The notes below the pieces were generated by a model, which had not been told where the DNA came from, searched no databases, and saw only the letters and a list, made by a program, of their open reading frames with translations. A DNA stretch of 64,000 bases from Thinopyrum elongatum (Eukaryota > Streptophyta > Magnoliopsida > Poales > Poaceae), in assembly GCA_011799875.1 (NCBI GenBank), contig CM022302.1:320892144-320956143 (forward strand), read 5' to 3'. The translations under genes were made by a program, and so were the position numbers. Below are positions 33,968 through 45,259 of the stretch, in pieces (within the stretch, counting starts at the first letter, position 1; each line of letters begins with the position of its first letter).

Positions 33968-36900
33968 ATGGCCGATGCTCGCCGTGTGCGCGCCGAATGT
34001 CGGGCAGCTCACGTCGCCCAGACGGCGCCTGTGGGCCGTGATGGCCGCCACCACTCCACTGGGGGCACAGCTGCCGCCGCCACTGACCCTGCCACCCGCG
34101 AGCAGCAGGACTCCTCCATGCACCCTTCCATGCAGGCCGACGGCCGCACCGCCATGGCCTCCTCATCCCTCGGCCGCCATGGGCCACCGAATGCGCAGGC
34201 CACTCTGCTCATGGCACATGAGCTGCTCCACTACCGCCCGCCGGCTACGATGCCTGGCTTGGCCGCATCACCGAGCTTGTTGACGCCTCCGGAGAGGCCC
34301 CGACGCCCTCCCACTCACTCTATCCTCCACCGTCTCACGTCGTGGACGGGGCGCATGGCACGCCTTCATCGCCGCCCTTACACAGTGACCTTGGTGAACC
34401 ACGGCGTAACGCGCCTCTGCATGACCGGCGTCGCGGGGCGCCACCGTCGGCCCGAGATGAGGCCAGCTGCCAAATCGTCCACCGCGCGCTGCTCGACGCA
34501 CGTGTGCTCCTCGAGTAGCAGCGCCAACGCTAGGACCGGATCGTCCAAGAGGTCGTGGTGGCTAGACGCCAGAACCGAGCCTCCCTCACTTGTGGCATTA
34601 CCTCGAGCAGCATGGAATGCAGGGCCTTCACTCGCGAGCTGCGCAGGGTGGTGTGGCCCATCAAGTTCAAGCCGTGGCTGCCCCCATGGTACAACGACAT
34701 TCCCGACCCCACGGAGTTCCTCCAGCTCTACGTGCTAAGCATCTAAGTGGTGAACGGTGATGACAAGGTCATGGCGAACTGGTTCCCCATGGCCGTCAAG
34801 GACGGCACGCGCTCCTGGCTCATGAACTTGCCTGAGGAGTCCATCTCTTCGTGGAGCGAGCTCTGCGAGTAGTTGATCACCAACTTCAAGGGCACGCACG
34901 ACCGCACCCTCACCATCAACGACCTGCGGTGCATGAAGCAGCACCCTGGGGAGAACCTCCACAAGTACATCGAGTGCTTCAGCCAGGTGTGCAACAAAAT
35001 CCAGTGTGCCTCGGATGAAGCCATCATCATGGCATTCACCAACGGCGTCAAGGACATCCGGATGTGTGAGAAGCTCGCCATCAACGACAACCTGAGCTTG
35101 GCACTAGAGCCATTTAGCATCACCCACAAGTGTACCAAGGCTGAAGAGGGCCGACTGTCCATCCACAACTACCCTGACGCGGCGCCCGACGACAACAAGG
35201 CCAAGGGCAAGGTGGTTAAGTGCAATGGACTTGTCGTGCAGGCAGCGGAACCCGAGCAGAAGCGTGGCCACGACCGCGATGAGCCCTTGAAGGATCACCG
35301 CCCGTTCTGCGTCTACCACAATGCGCATACCCACAACACCGAAGACTGCCAAGAGCTCAAGTCACTCCACGACGAGCCATTTGGCTATCAACCGGACCAC
35401 AACGACCATGGCGCCGGCCGTCGAGGCGGCCACTGTGGCAGCCAGTGGGACAACCGCAACGGCAACCCCCGCCAGGGTTTGCGCGACCAGCCTCGTGAGG
35501 GCAACGAGCGCGACTAGCCTCGTGAGGGTGCCTGGCGTGATCAGCCTCACGAGGCGCGCCCTCAGGACAACACGACCCTTCCACCGCTACCACTGTCGCC
35601 CAGAAGGATTGACGCCAATCAGCTTGACAAGGGGGCTGGGGGCTATCAGGAGCCCTGCGCGATAGCTCGTATCCTTGGAGGAGCTCACGCCACTGCATCA
35701 AACTGCCTCTTGAAGCAGTTCTCTCGTGAGGTGAACAAGGCCCTCCCGAGGACGGAGGCCGTGCGTCCCCTCAAGTGGTCGCATTACGCCATCACCTTCG
35801 ACTCCAAGGACTACCTCAAGTCCACGGCCCGCCACGGGTGCACTTCCCATGCTGTGCACCCCCACCATCAGCAACGTCTCGGTGACCAAAACCCTCATCA
35901 ACGCAGGCGCCGGCCTCAACGTGCTCTCTGTCGAGACCTTCGAGATGCTCCAAGTGCCGTATGACCAGCTGATGCCGGCCAGGCCATTCTATGGGGTGAC
36001 CGATAGCTCCACCATCCCACTGGGGCTAGTGCACCTCCCCATCACCTTTGACACGCGAGACAACTACCACACTGAGCTCATCGACTTCGACGTGGTGCAG
36101 ATAGGCCTCCCGTACAACGCCATCCTAGGGTACCCGGCGCTCGCCAAGTTCATGATGGCAACCCACCACGGATACAACATTCTCAAGATGCCTGGGTGCA
36201 GCGGTGTCATCACCATCGCCTACGACGAGAAAGACGCGGTCTGCTCCCTCGAGCGTGCCTACAAAGCAGACGTGGCCGAACACTCCGCGGCAAGGATGGT
36301 GTTGGTCCTCTTGTGGCCGCGCTTGCAAGGAAGAAGCAACTGCTACCCTCCCCAGGGCCCACCAAGGCAAAGAAGGCGGCAGATGATGCCAGCGCCAAAG
36401 GCTCCGCCCTCGTTGCCAGCGCCGGCCTCAATCCCGCATAGGAAGGCTTGCTCAGCGCCTCCCTCTGGGCAGGCTTGGGGGCTTTCACTTGGAGAGCGTC
36501 TGACCTGACGAGTGCCACGAGGGACGTGCTTGGGCACCACTTGGAGACGTGCTTCGACGCGCTACCCCGCAAGCAAGGAGCACGGCGACAGGCGCCAGAG
36601 GCGCAAGAGCTCATCACCCAGGAGATTCACAAGCTGCGGGAAGCTCAGGCCATGCGCGGCAAGCGCCGCCCCTCGCGTTCCATCAGTTTAGTTGCCGACC
36701 TCGAAGAGGGCAGCAATGTGCGCATGTGCATCGACATCGTGAGCCTCAACAGGGCCAGCACCCAGGACCTCTTTTGGCCATCGTGTGTTGGCCTGCAAAA
36801 TGTTGGCGCCACCTTCCAAAGGCTGGCGCGGCTCGCGCTGGCGCCTCACGGGAGTTCAGCCCCTCGCGAGCCCTTAAGGCCTGAGGAGCCAACTGGCCCC

Positions 36901-36972
36901 TGCGAAGCGGACCTCCTCAGCACGCTTCGTCATGCAGCTCGACGCTTCCGCAGCAGCTTGATTGCTAGGTGA
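33968..36972 (+). pseudogene. C gag-protease with shortened RT
   Basis: The ATG at 33968 opens gag (MADARRVRAEC). The capsid core is at about 34600-35160 (LQLYVLSI, SWLMNLPEESISSWSELC, MKQHPGENLHKYIE), with in-frame stops at 34744 and 34871. The zinc knuckle FCVYHNAHTHNTEDC is near 35307-35351. The protease follows at 35849-36300 after a frame change. Its active-site aspartate is replaced: LINAGAGLNVL where relatives have DGGA. The last frame (36448-36972) has the RT entry motif MCIDIVSLNRAS and then, a few residues later, NVGATFQRLARL, so about 70 residues between them and all downstream RT, RNase H and integrase are gone. Element A has the same shortening. Confidence 0.85.
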
Positions 36973-38377
36973 CTTTTTGGTTTGTTTGGATTGAGGGTGC
37001 CCCTCGGGCTGCATTATCCTCAGGCTGGCCAGGGTCCGCCCCTGCAGCCGTGATATCGTTAGTCGTGTAAGTGAATCTAGTTATGCTTTAATGAGTTTGT
37101 GTTGCTTGCTTAACACTGTGTTCGGTGCCTCGCCACCTTTGAGAGCGTCACGTCCTCACGAGCTTTCTCCTGCCCGTCCCATGAGCAGGGGCTAGGCACG
37201 GCGCCTGTGCTCAGATCCGTCCTTGTAGTGTCGCTAAATCCAAGCGATCGAGCTCTGGCTCGCGGGCCTGCTCCCGTACACGTCACCTCACCGAGATCCT
37301 TGGTGCCTCATGTCCTCATGGAACAACCATGAGTCAGTCGGCAAGCGTGCATCCCCCTAGTGCCTCGAAGTTTCTGCAAATGTGCAGGGACCAAGCTCTC
37401 GGGAGCTCAGACAATTATTCGAAGAGCCCCGCACGGCGAAGAGCAGTGATCTACCGAGTGCCACTCCACGCATGAGCTAAGTCGAACCGCCTCACGAGAG
37501 GCCACTTCCGTCTTTGGAGTTCCCTCATCTTGTGACCTAGGCGGAGGCCTTTCGGGCAAGCCGCTTGCACATCAAAGGGAGGTCCCTGAGCATCGTGCCT
37601 CAGGAACCCTCACTAGCCTCCGAAGCGCCTCACCTCCTGGCCTTGTCCCAGGCATCGTGACCTGACATACCAGCGACAACTGATGTTCACTCTAGCGCTG
37701 GGTCCTGACGACGTCGAGCACTGCAAGGAGACCTCAGGGGGGAGCTTACGATTTAAACCATAAAGGCATTCGTCAAGGCGCAATGACCATCAATTTTTAA
37801 TGCACCCCTTGCGGGGCTTACATTGACCCATCGCAGATAGAAGATGTGATAAAGAAGGAATGTTAGGGAGGCGCGTCCAGACGCTGCATGAAGTTCCCAC
37901 AAGCTGCAGCCGTCTCACGTCGCACCCAGAAAATCTAAGTAAACCGCCCCGCGTGGCTCGGTGGTCTTTGGTAGCGTTCCTTATTTTCGTGATCTCGTCT
38001 AGGGCGGAAGCCTCTTATCTCACGTGAGCTGCTTGCACGTCAAGGGGGCCTCCTGAGCACCACGACTCACCTATGGCCTTGCCCCAGGGATCGCGACCTG
38101 ACAAACCAGTGATGGCTGAGGCCTTCTCAGGGCTGGGTCCTAGTGACACAGAGCATTAGGGTGATTGTGAGCAAGGGGGCGAGCCTAACGAGGAACGCTA
38201 AATAACGAGCCCGACTTCAAACCACAAAAGTGTTAAATGTAAAGGTGCGATCATCGTGTTCCTTACATGCCCCCATGGGGCCCATTTAGTTCCGATGCAG
38301 GGAAATGAAGAAAACAAAAGAAAACCTCCTGGCCAAGGCCGCCGCTCCCAGGGCACGGCACGGGTGTCGTCCCCGCC
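36973..38377. other. C spacer between RT remnant and antisense ORF
   Basis: GC-rich, non-coding. It contains the family unit found three times in A's spacer (here about 37195-37320). It also has a second near-duplicate pair, at about 37500-37680 and 37980-38110, sharing gcctttcgggcaagccgcttgcac-like text and gatcgcgacctgacaaaccag. I see no gene. Confidence 0.65.
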
Positions 38378-39103
38378 CTATTTGGAGTCCTCGTCCTCGC
38401 TCTTGACACTGGGGGAGCCACCACTGCTCCTGCTTCCATCGGAGGGGGACACGTCGCCGCCATCGTCACCGGAGATGTCGCTGTCATCGCTCTCCATGCA
38501 GCACTTCAAGCGGCAGCCGATGACCCCAAAGATCTTCATGAAGAGCATGGCGGCCCCGTCGTACTTGAAGAGGAGGACATGCCCCTTCTTCAGGCCATGG
38601 GTGAGGGCAAACAACTTCCACCCGCACTTCAATAACATGAAGACGGTGGGAGTGAACTCCGTTGCCACCCAGGAGGGCCCATTGCAGCAGCCATCCGGCT
38701 GCAGCCACAAGCCCAGAGGTGCGCGTTCCGCCATCTCTTCCGCAAAAGAGTCCGGGAGCCAGAGCCAGGTGCAGGGCTGGCGGTGCATCCCCACGATGAA
38801 CTCACGAGCCGTCTCGGCAGAGTGGCTCCATGACTCGGGTGGTCGGGCAGCCGTGCCATCCCGCCCGTCTCGGCCGCGGCCGCCTAGCCCCCCGTGTCCA
38901 CGCCCACGGGCGGAACTTCTTCCGTGGCTGCCAGAGCTGGCATACGCCGCCAATGGAGGGCGCCCGTGTCCCCGAGGAAGCACCCCGGGCGTGGTGGTGG
39001 ATGTGCGAGGGCGGCCCTGCCCCCTCGCTGGCTTCGACGGGTCAACCTCCTCCATCGCGGCCTTTTCCTTCTCAGCGGCGGAGAACGTCCTCACGGGAGC
39101 CAT
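38378..39103 (-). CDS. B3-domain-like DNA-binding protein carried antisense in C
   Basis: Uninterrupted frame of 241 residues. The ATG at 39103 (gccATGGC context, MAPVRTFSAAEKEK) is preferred over an upstream frame extension because a TATA box lies about 75 bases before it. Residues 1-105 are basic and Gly/Arg-rich with two GRP cores like AT-hooks (RGQGRPR at 27-33, RGHGRPP at 44-50). Residues about 110-195 read like a plant B3 domain of the REM type: WLWLPDSFAEEM, then WVATEF, GWKLFALTHGLKKG, LLFKYDG, LFMKIF. The tail is acidic (SDDSDISGDDGGD). B3 domains bind DNA in plant transcription factors, so a nuclear DNA-binding role is inferred. The equivalent slot in A, D and F2 encodes an unrelated protein. 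It could be a captured host gene or a long-lived element gene. Confidence 0.7.
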   Translation of the reverse strand: MAPVRTFSAAEKEKAAMEEVDPSKPARGQGRPRTSTTTPGVLPRGHGRPPLAAYASSGSHGRSSARGRGHGGLGGRGRDGRDGTAARPPESWSHSAETAREFIVGMHRQPCTWLWLPDSFAEEMAERAPLGLWLQPDGCCNGPSWVATEFTPTVFMLLKCGWKLFALTHGLKKGHVLLFKYDGAAMLFMKIFGVIGCRLKCCMESDDSDISGDDGGDVSPSDGSRSSGGSPSVKSEDEDSK

Positions 39104-39175
39104 GGCTACAGCGATGACGAGAGGAGATGGGGAAGCAAGGAGAAGAAGATGAGCCAGGGGGTCCTTCCCCTCACA

Positions 39176-39184
39176 CTTATATAG
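39176..39184 (-). promoter_or_regulatory. TATA box of the C antisense B3 ORF
   Basis: On the minus strand ctatataag stands about 75 bases before the ATG at 39103, in a purine/pyrimidine-mixed leader. It is separate from the LTR TATA boxes (TATAAG on the plus strand) and points into the element. Confidence 0.65.
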
Positions 39185-39437
39185 TGCCCGAAGGAGGGGT
39201 GCCCCGCGCCTCTTCGCCTTCGAAGAACGGAAACGTAAGAGTAATGATGTCCCTGCGCCGTGCGCGGGCAGGCTTTGTGACAGCCCAGGCGGTTGCCGAG
39301 GCGTCGTGGGGGAAGTGGGGGTGTCACACGCGCCATCGTGCGCCATGCGTCAAGCTTGGCCCGAATGCGGATGGGGGCCGCGCCGTTTCGCCCCCCTTTG
39401 CAGGCGGGATCATGCTCACCGTGGGCCTGGGTGCTAC
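39185..39437. other. C 3' internal region and polypurine tract
   Basis: Non-coding. It matches A's internal piece 8875-9037 in inverted sense. It ends tgggcctgggtgctac directly before LTR2, the polypurine tract position. The site matching S2's insertion in A lies near 39290. Confidence 0.75.
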
Positions 39438-40293
39438 TATCGGGCCCATGGGACTGGGGGTACCCAGGCCTGTCTTCCTGCGGCCCAGCAAGCAGGTGGC
39501 CCACTCTAGGGCTTCACGAGCAAGAACCCTCGCGAGGCCGCCGCCTGCGAGGCACACGTTAGCAAGTGTCACCATCGGCCTCACGAGGCCCCATCGCGGG
39601 GCGATCTCCAGAGGCCCCTCGCGGTGAGTAAGCCAGGAGCGGCTTCAGGAGTCACGCGGTGCTGTGTCTCCATGTGGGTGATGCACGCGACGATGAGCGG
39701 CGCTAGAGGCCATGCCAGCAGGTGTGGATATGAAGGCTTTCCTCTTTCATGCTAAGGGAGCATGGACAGCGCACCGGTTCCCAAAGCAGTCCCCAAAGGT
39801 TACCTGTTCTGTGCAAGAGGACCGAGATGATGGGCTCGCCAGGACGGAGGTCATCGCCGAGCCCACTGGCGTGTCATGGTAGGAGGCCTTTTGCAGGCGA
39901 AGACCACCTTTAGTTTGGATAAGCGGCAACCTTGTCCCCCTTCGAAAAAATTGGCCGTTGTGGCAACCCTTCCCGCCTTGTGTTTATGGGGGAAGAGGAC
40001 CAAGGCTAGTATAAGAGCAGGCACATTGCCGCCATAGAGAGGGATCGACTCATTGCGGGCAGCTAGAGCTACACGCTTGTACTTCATCCCCCCCGAGCAA
40101 TCCCAACCAAGCACGAGTAGGGTTTTACATAGCAAGGTGCGTTGAACCTGGGTAAACTGCCGTGTCCATTGTTAATCTTCCTAGCTTGAGCACACTAGAG
40201 CATCGCTGTGAGGTTGTGAGGCTATGTAGGGGGGTAGTCAGCGAGGGATCCCCAAAGTTCGAACCTTCTTGGATCCCCGGAGCCCCGATTCCG
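39438..40293 (+). repeat. C LTR2
   Basis: Starts TATCGGGCCCATGGGAC (first G of TG changed to A) after the polypurine tract and runs to CCCCGATTCCG near 40293, where it passes straight into LTR3. TATAAG is at 40010-40015. Confidence 0.88.
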
Positions 40294-41174
40294 GGGACTG
40301 GGGGTACGGTCGGGCCCGTGGGACTGGGGGTACCCAGGCCCGTCTGCCTGTGGCCTTGGAAGCAGGTGGCCCACTCCAGGGCTTGACGAGCAAGAACCTT
40401 CGCGAGGCCGCTGCCTCGCGAGGCACACGTCAGCAAGTGTCACCATCGGCCTCATGAGGCCCCCTCGCGGTGCGATCTCCCGAGGCCGCCTCCCGAGGCC
40501 CCTCACGGTGAGTAATCCAGGAGCAGCTTGAAGAGTCGCGCGGTGCTGCGTCTCCATGTGGGTGACATGCGTGATGACGAGGGGCATTAGAGGCTGTGCC
40601 AGCAGGTACTGATGTGAAGGCTTTCCTCTTTTGTGCTAAGGGAGCAAGGACAGCGCACCGGTTCCCAAAGCAGTCCCCAAAGGTTACCCATTCAGTGCAA
40701 GAGGACCGAGACGACGGGCTCGCCAAGACGGAGGTCATTGCTGAGCCCACTGACGTATCATGGTAGGAGGCCATTTGCAGGCGAAGACCACCTTTAGTCA
40801 GGATAAGCTGCAACCTTGTCCCCCTTCGAATTGGCCGTTGTGGCAACCCTTCCCGCCTTGTGTTTTCGGGGGAAGAGGACCAATGCCAGTATAAGAGCAG
40901 GAGCGCCGCCGCCGTAGAGAGGGATCGACTCCTTGTGGGCAGATAGAGCAACACACTTGTACTTCATCCCCCAAGCAATCCCAACCAAGCAGGAGTAGGG
41001 TTTTACACTGCAAGGTGGCCAGAACCTGGGTAAACAGTAGTGTCTGTAGTTCTTCTTCCTAGCTCGAGCACACCAGAGCATCACAGTGAGGTTGTGGGGC
41101 TAAGTAGGGCGGTAGTCAGCGAGCGCACCCTAGAGTTTGAACCTTCTTGGGTCCCTGGAGCCCCGATTCCGACA
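40294..41174 (+). repeat. C LTR3, directly adjoining LTR2
   Basis: A third full LTR copy ending CCCCGATTCCGACA at 41174, followed by the target duplication gattg. At its start the expected ...GACA|TGTCGG junction is replaced by gattccggggactggggg, losing about 8 bases and showing a short repeat of gggactggggg. TATAAG is at 40890-40895. Confidence 0.88.
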
Positions 41175-43993
41175 GATTGGGCCTCCAATTTGATGGAAAA
41201 AGCTTCTCAGAAAGAGACAGATCTCATCCAGGCCACCAAAGAGGAAGAGCTGGCATATATTGCCAGCAGGGCTGCAGAGGCCATGAGAATTAGTGCAGCA
41301 GGTGGTTCTGGCACCACGGCAGCTAAAGATTTATGACGAAGAATATCATGAAGAAGAGACTGCCGAGGAGCAACAAGAAGAACTTGCCGAGGATGATCCC
41401 GCGAGAACTAAGATTGCCGGGCATGAGGTTGCCAGGGCCGAGGTTGCCAGGGATGAGCCTGCTGGAGCTGAGGTTGCCTAGACCGAACCTGAGGAAGAAG
41501 AAGTCCCTCGAGCCCCGAAGAGGAAGTGCCGTCTTCTAAAGGTGGCCAGTCGATAGGTCGCGTCCACTCCTTTGCCGAGGGCTGGCCCTACGGTGAAGAA
41601 GATGACCACCAAGACTGGCCATCAAGAGGAAGTATGCCGGCAATCCACTCGGCGTCCTCGGGCTCAATCTCCGCCTTCCCAGCAAGGGGTTGCTGTGGAA
41701 ATTGGGTCTTGCCAGCCGGCAAGTTCGTCTCCTTTGGCCCTCAAGAGGGCTAGAGAATCGCCTCCGCCACCGAAATACGATCTCTCCACCATCCTCGAGT
41801 CTGAAGAAGAGGAGTGAGTGGAGTTGTTTATGTTCATCAAGCCTTAATTTTATTTGACTGCCATCTTGACTTACTTGTTCTCTCCTAACAGAGGTCCAGA
41901 ACCGCTCGTGCACCGAATGAAGTAGGCCAAACCTGCAATAGCACAAGACCCCACGGCAAGTGCTGGGTAGGGATTTACAACGGCTGAAACTTCTGTTATC
42001 AGCCCCTGATCCAGCCCCCTGCGTGAGAGCATGGTGCAGATCCCGCCCACTAGCATCAGTACTGAGGTCCCTCTCTCGGATCTCGATAAAGAGATGGGAG
42101 AGGTCCGCCAAGAGGAAGAACGCTTGGAGGCGGATCTTGTTATGGCTTCCCCGTCAACCATCGCTCCGGAGAACGCTTCTCCGGCAAGGGCCTCCACCGC
42201 TGAGCTTGTTCGCACGAAGCTACTACGAGAAGTCAAGCTATCGATGACCATGCATCGGGAACCCATGCTGCCGGGGAAGGAAGCGCCCTTCCTCAGCAAG
42301 TGCCAGCGGGTAATCCTCTTGCCTTTACACATTTCTCACAGAACATTTGTTTTCTTGAACTTGACTTGTCATTTGAATCTCATTTTTCCTTTGTTTCCGC
42401 CACAATTCATGCACCGACCTCCCCTGAAGAGGGAGAAATCCTTGCAGAAGTAGCAGATATCACAAAGGATGCTAAAGACGAAGCCACCAAGATCGCTGCC
42501 AAAGAGAGCCTTGTGCAAGCTATCGAGGGGAACAACGAAATCCCTGAAGAACCTGAGGGGTCCTCCGGCAATGCGTCTTACCCTGCCAAGGTGGATATGG
42601 ATAAGGCGCCCATTAACATTGACACGCCAAACCCCGACAACCAACCAGTGGCGTCAACCTTGCAAGTTCCATGAGACAATCTTGCGCTAGTCACTTCTCA
42701 ACATGAGTCTGGAGACCCCAGTTCATCTGGTACTGCGGGGCTAAATTTTGATGAAGAAATTGCTCGGATCCTGCTCCCCTTTCCCAAAGAACCACCGAAG
42801 CCAATGATGCTGCCAATGATGCTGAAGATCTCGCCTTCCTGGAGAACATGGCCGTCGGATTCAAAGGCGTTCAAGAAAGGTACAGTCGAAGGTGGAGCAG
42901 GGTCAGAGGAGCGCAAATCTATAGATCTGGCTGGCCAGAAATTGAAGGAGAAAACGAACAAGCTGCGTATGTGCTACAACGAGCAGGCCCACAATCTTAT
43001 AAGGCAAGAGAAAAAACTTACTGCCGCCAAAGAGGAAGCGGCAACCCATGAAGGCAAGTTGACAAAGCGTGAGGCGCTGCTCAACGCCAAAGAAAAAGAT
43101 CGTGCCGTCCGGGAAAAATCCCTCACTGCCACTCTCTGTAGTAATGATGAAGAAATCGAAGCGCTCCTTAAGCAACGGACCCAAGAACTGGAGGATGAAC
43201 ACGAGAAATCCATCAAAACTCAAGCCTCGGAAAATGCCGCCAAGCTTAAGGAGGCCACTAATGAAGCTACAGCCACTACTACCGCTAAAGCAGACCTTAA
43301 AATCCAGGTGGGAAAACTGAAAGAACAATTCGTTGGTAGCAGTAAGGAGATCGAGACCCTCAAAGGTGTAGTGCAGAAAGCAGCCCTTGACTTAGGGGAA
43401 CTCCAAACGCAGCTTTCTTCCAAGGATCAAGAACTGAATACTGCTACTAATGTAGCTGAGGACAAGAAATCCAAACTTGCCGGCTTGGAAACAAATATCG
43501 AATCTGCCAAGGAACGGGAAAAGCTCTTGGGGATAAGCTTTCCGCGGTAGAAACTCTTTGCGAAGATGCTGAGAATAATCTTGTACAACTGCGTGATATG
43601 CACTCCCTTTGGACGACGAGGCTTGTCGATATAGCTGAGCGCCTCACTTCCCAACTTGCTGTCATGGACATGGAGATTTGGAGCTTCACCGTCAATGAAC
43701 ACGAGGCCGACAGTGTCAGATTGAGAAAATTCATTGATGGCCTCATCGATGTACTGAAGACATATCATGAAGATAGGTCCGCTTCATTTACCAATGAATC
43801 CCGGTAATTTGCGCATAGCGTCCTTTACCAAGTGCTGCTCAAGCTTGCTCATTGCAATCCCAGCCTTGATCTTTCTGGGATCTTCAAGAAGCTGCCGTGG
43901 GACACTGATGTCACAACCATCGACAAGATTGCTAGTCGTCTCGCCAACAAGGTCCTCCGGGTTCACAGGATCCAAGGTGATCATTGGGATTAA
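41175..43993 (+). pseudogene. D antisense gene, C-terminal part
   Basis: Continuation of the gene interrupted at 33045. It resumes with codons W-A-S-N-L-M-E-K-A, then Glu-rich repeats (41300-41480: repeated EVA/DEPAGAEVA-like units) and a Ser/Pro region to 41813. A likely intron of 78 bases follows (GTGAGT at 41814 to ACAG at 41891), then further exons. The block 42804-43550 is a long coiled coil (QKLKEKTNKL, KREALLNAKEKDR, QRTQELEDEHEKS, KLKEQFVGSSKEIETL). The C-terminus (43598-43993) includes FIDGLIDVLKTYHEDR and LPWDTDVTTIDKIASRLANKV. Stops at 41334, 41478, 42672 and others, and frame changes, show it is dead. The coiled coil plus N-terminal domain order matches F2's antisense gene. Confidence 0.7.
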
Positions 43994-44928
43994 ACTTGTC
44001 GCCATATTCACTGTTGTGCTATCATGCAAAAGATACATTTGATCTTATGTTAGATATGCACTGCCTTCATGATGTAATATAACTTATGTTGATGAATGCA
44101 TGATGTCTCCCTTGTTTCTCTTTGTCTCTGTATGATTCGATTTTATACCTATGCATACTAGAAGCTTTCTGGGGCATGCACTTGCCGCGAGCGCTTGAGG
44201 AACAGGTCCTTAGCAGCCTGCCGGTATTGTTGCCACCGACAAGTTTTCCTTTGACGTTTTCAATGTAGCTACTTAAATTGTTAAGTGGGCTCGAAACAAA
44301 GTAAGAGTGAGAATGATCACGACAAGGTTCCTTGGCGTGCAGGTTTCTCATACAGACGCAAAATCATTCAAGGAAGATTGCAAAATAAAACAAGGAAATT
44401 GTTTCAATGTTTTTCAAGTAAGCTTTTCCTTGTGCTATTTTTCTTGTCGTACGAAACGATCATTTGAACGCCAACGCCATTTAAATGGTACTCCCATTGT
44501 CAATCCCCCCCAGGAAACTTGCATGCGAGGAATCCTTCTGTCCTTTGAGAAAAGAAAGAAGAGAAAAGAGTGGTTTGGGTACCTTGACAGTTCATCAGTC
44601 ATTTCATATAAGTCAAAGTATAATCACAACATCACATGTATTTATGCATAAATGAATATGCACAAAAAGTTGTGAAACACTTAGCTTTATTCACATATGC
44701 ACAGGGTCTGCACCTGGCTTTGTACAAAGGGTTACAAGTCATGCGGACAAAGCTTGTACAAAAGGGGTTGCGGGGAATAAGGCCCGGCAACTCCGCCTCA
44801 TGGGTAGAACTTGCAAAGATGCTCAATATTCCATGAGTTCTGCACCTTAATGACATCCTCGGTCTCCAGACAGAGTGCACCAGGTCTGGTGACTTGTAGT
44901 ACCCGATAAGGGCCTTCCCACTTTGACG
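43994..44928. other. D non-coding region between antisense gene and integrase
   Basis: AT-rich; the 3' ends of the sense pol gene and of the antisense gene face each other here. Only short frames occur and none resembles a known protein. I see no repeat structure. Confidence 0.6.
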
Positions 44929-45259
44929 TCAACTTTTTTGTTCCTTTGGCGGACTGAATGCGCCGAAGAACAAGGTCGCCTTCCTAAAATCTTCGGGCAT
45001 GAACTTTGCGGCTATGGTAGCGTGCAGCTTGCAAAGTCGCTCGAAGACGATCTTCCTCAAGGAGTGTTGCATCATCTTGCCACAACTGCTCTTGCTCTGC
45101 CTCAACATAGGCGAGCACGCGAGGTGACCTGTATGTGAGTTCCATGGGGAGCACTGCTTCTGCACCATAGAATTAGGAGAAGGGTGTTTGGCCGGTAGCT
45201 CCATTTGGTGTTGTCCTGAGTGACCAAAGAACCGCCAGCAACTCATCAATCCAACGTCT

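Larger units (their letters stand above)
33046..41174 (+). mobile_element. C: internally deleted Tat-type element with three LTRs and a B3-like cargo
   Basis: Complete insertion flanked by gattg on both sides (33041-33045 and 41175-41179). Order: LTR1, primer site, gag-protease-RT remnant (33968-36972), spacer (36973-38377), antisense B3-domain ORF (39103-38378), polypurine tract, LTR2, LTR3. RNase H and integrase are absent. It is related to A and C' by LTR, gag, protease and spacer. LTRs differ from each other at many positions, so the insertion is not recent. Confidence 0.9.

Noticed and set aside
36448..36972. Possible full reverse transcriptase in C
   Set aside because: Only the entry motif and one short block remain; no YxDD motif or RNase H follows.
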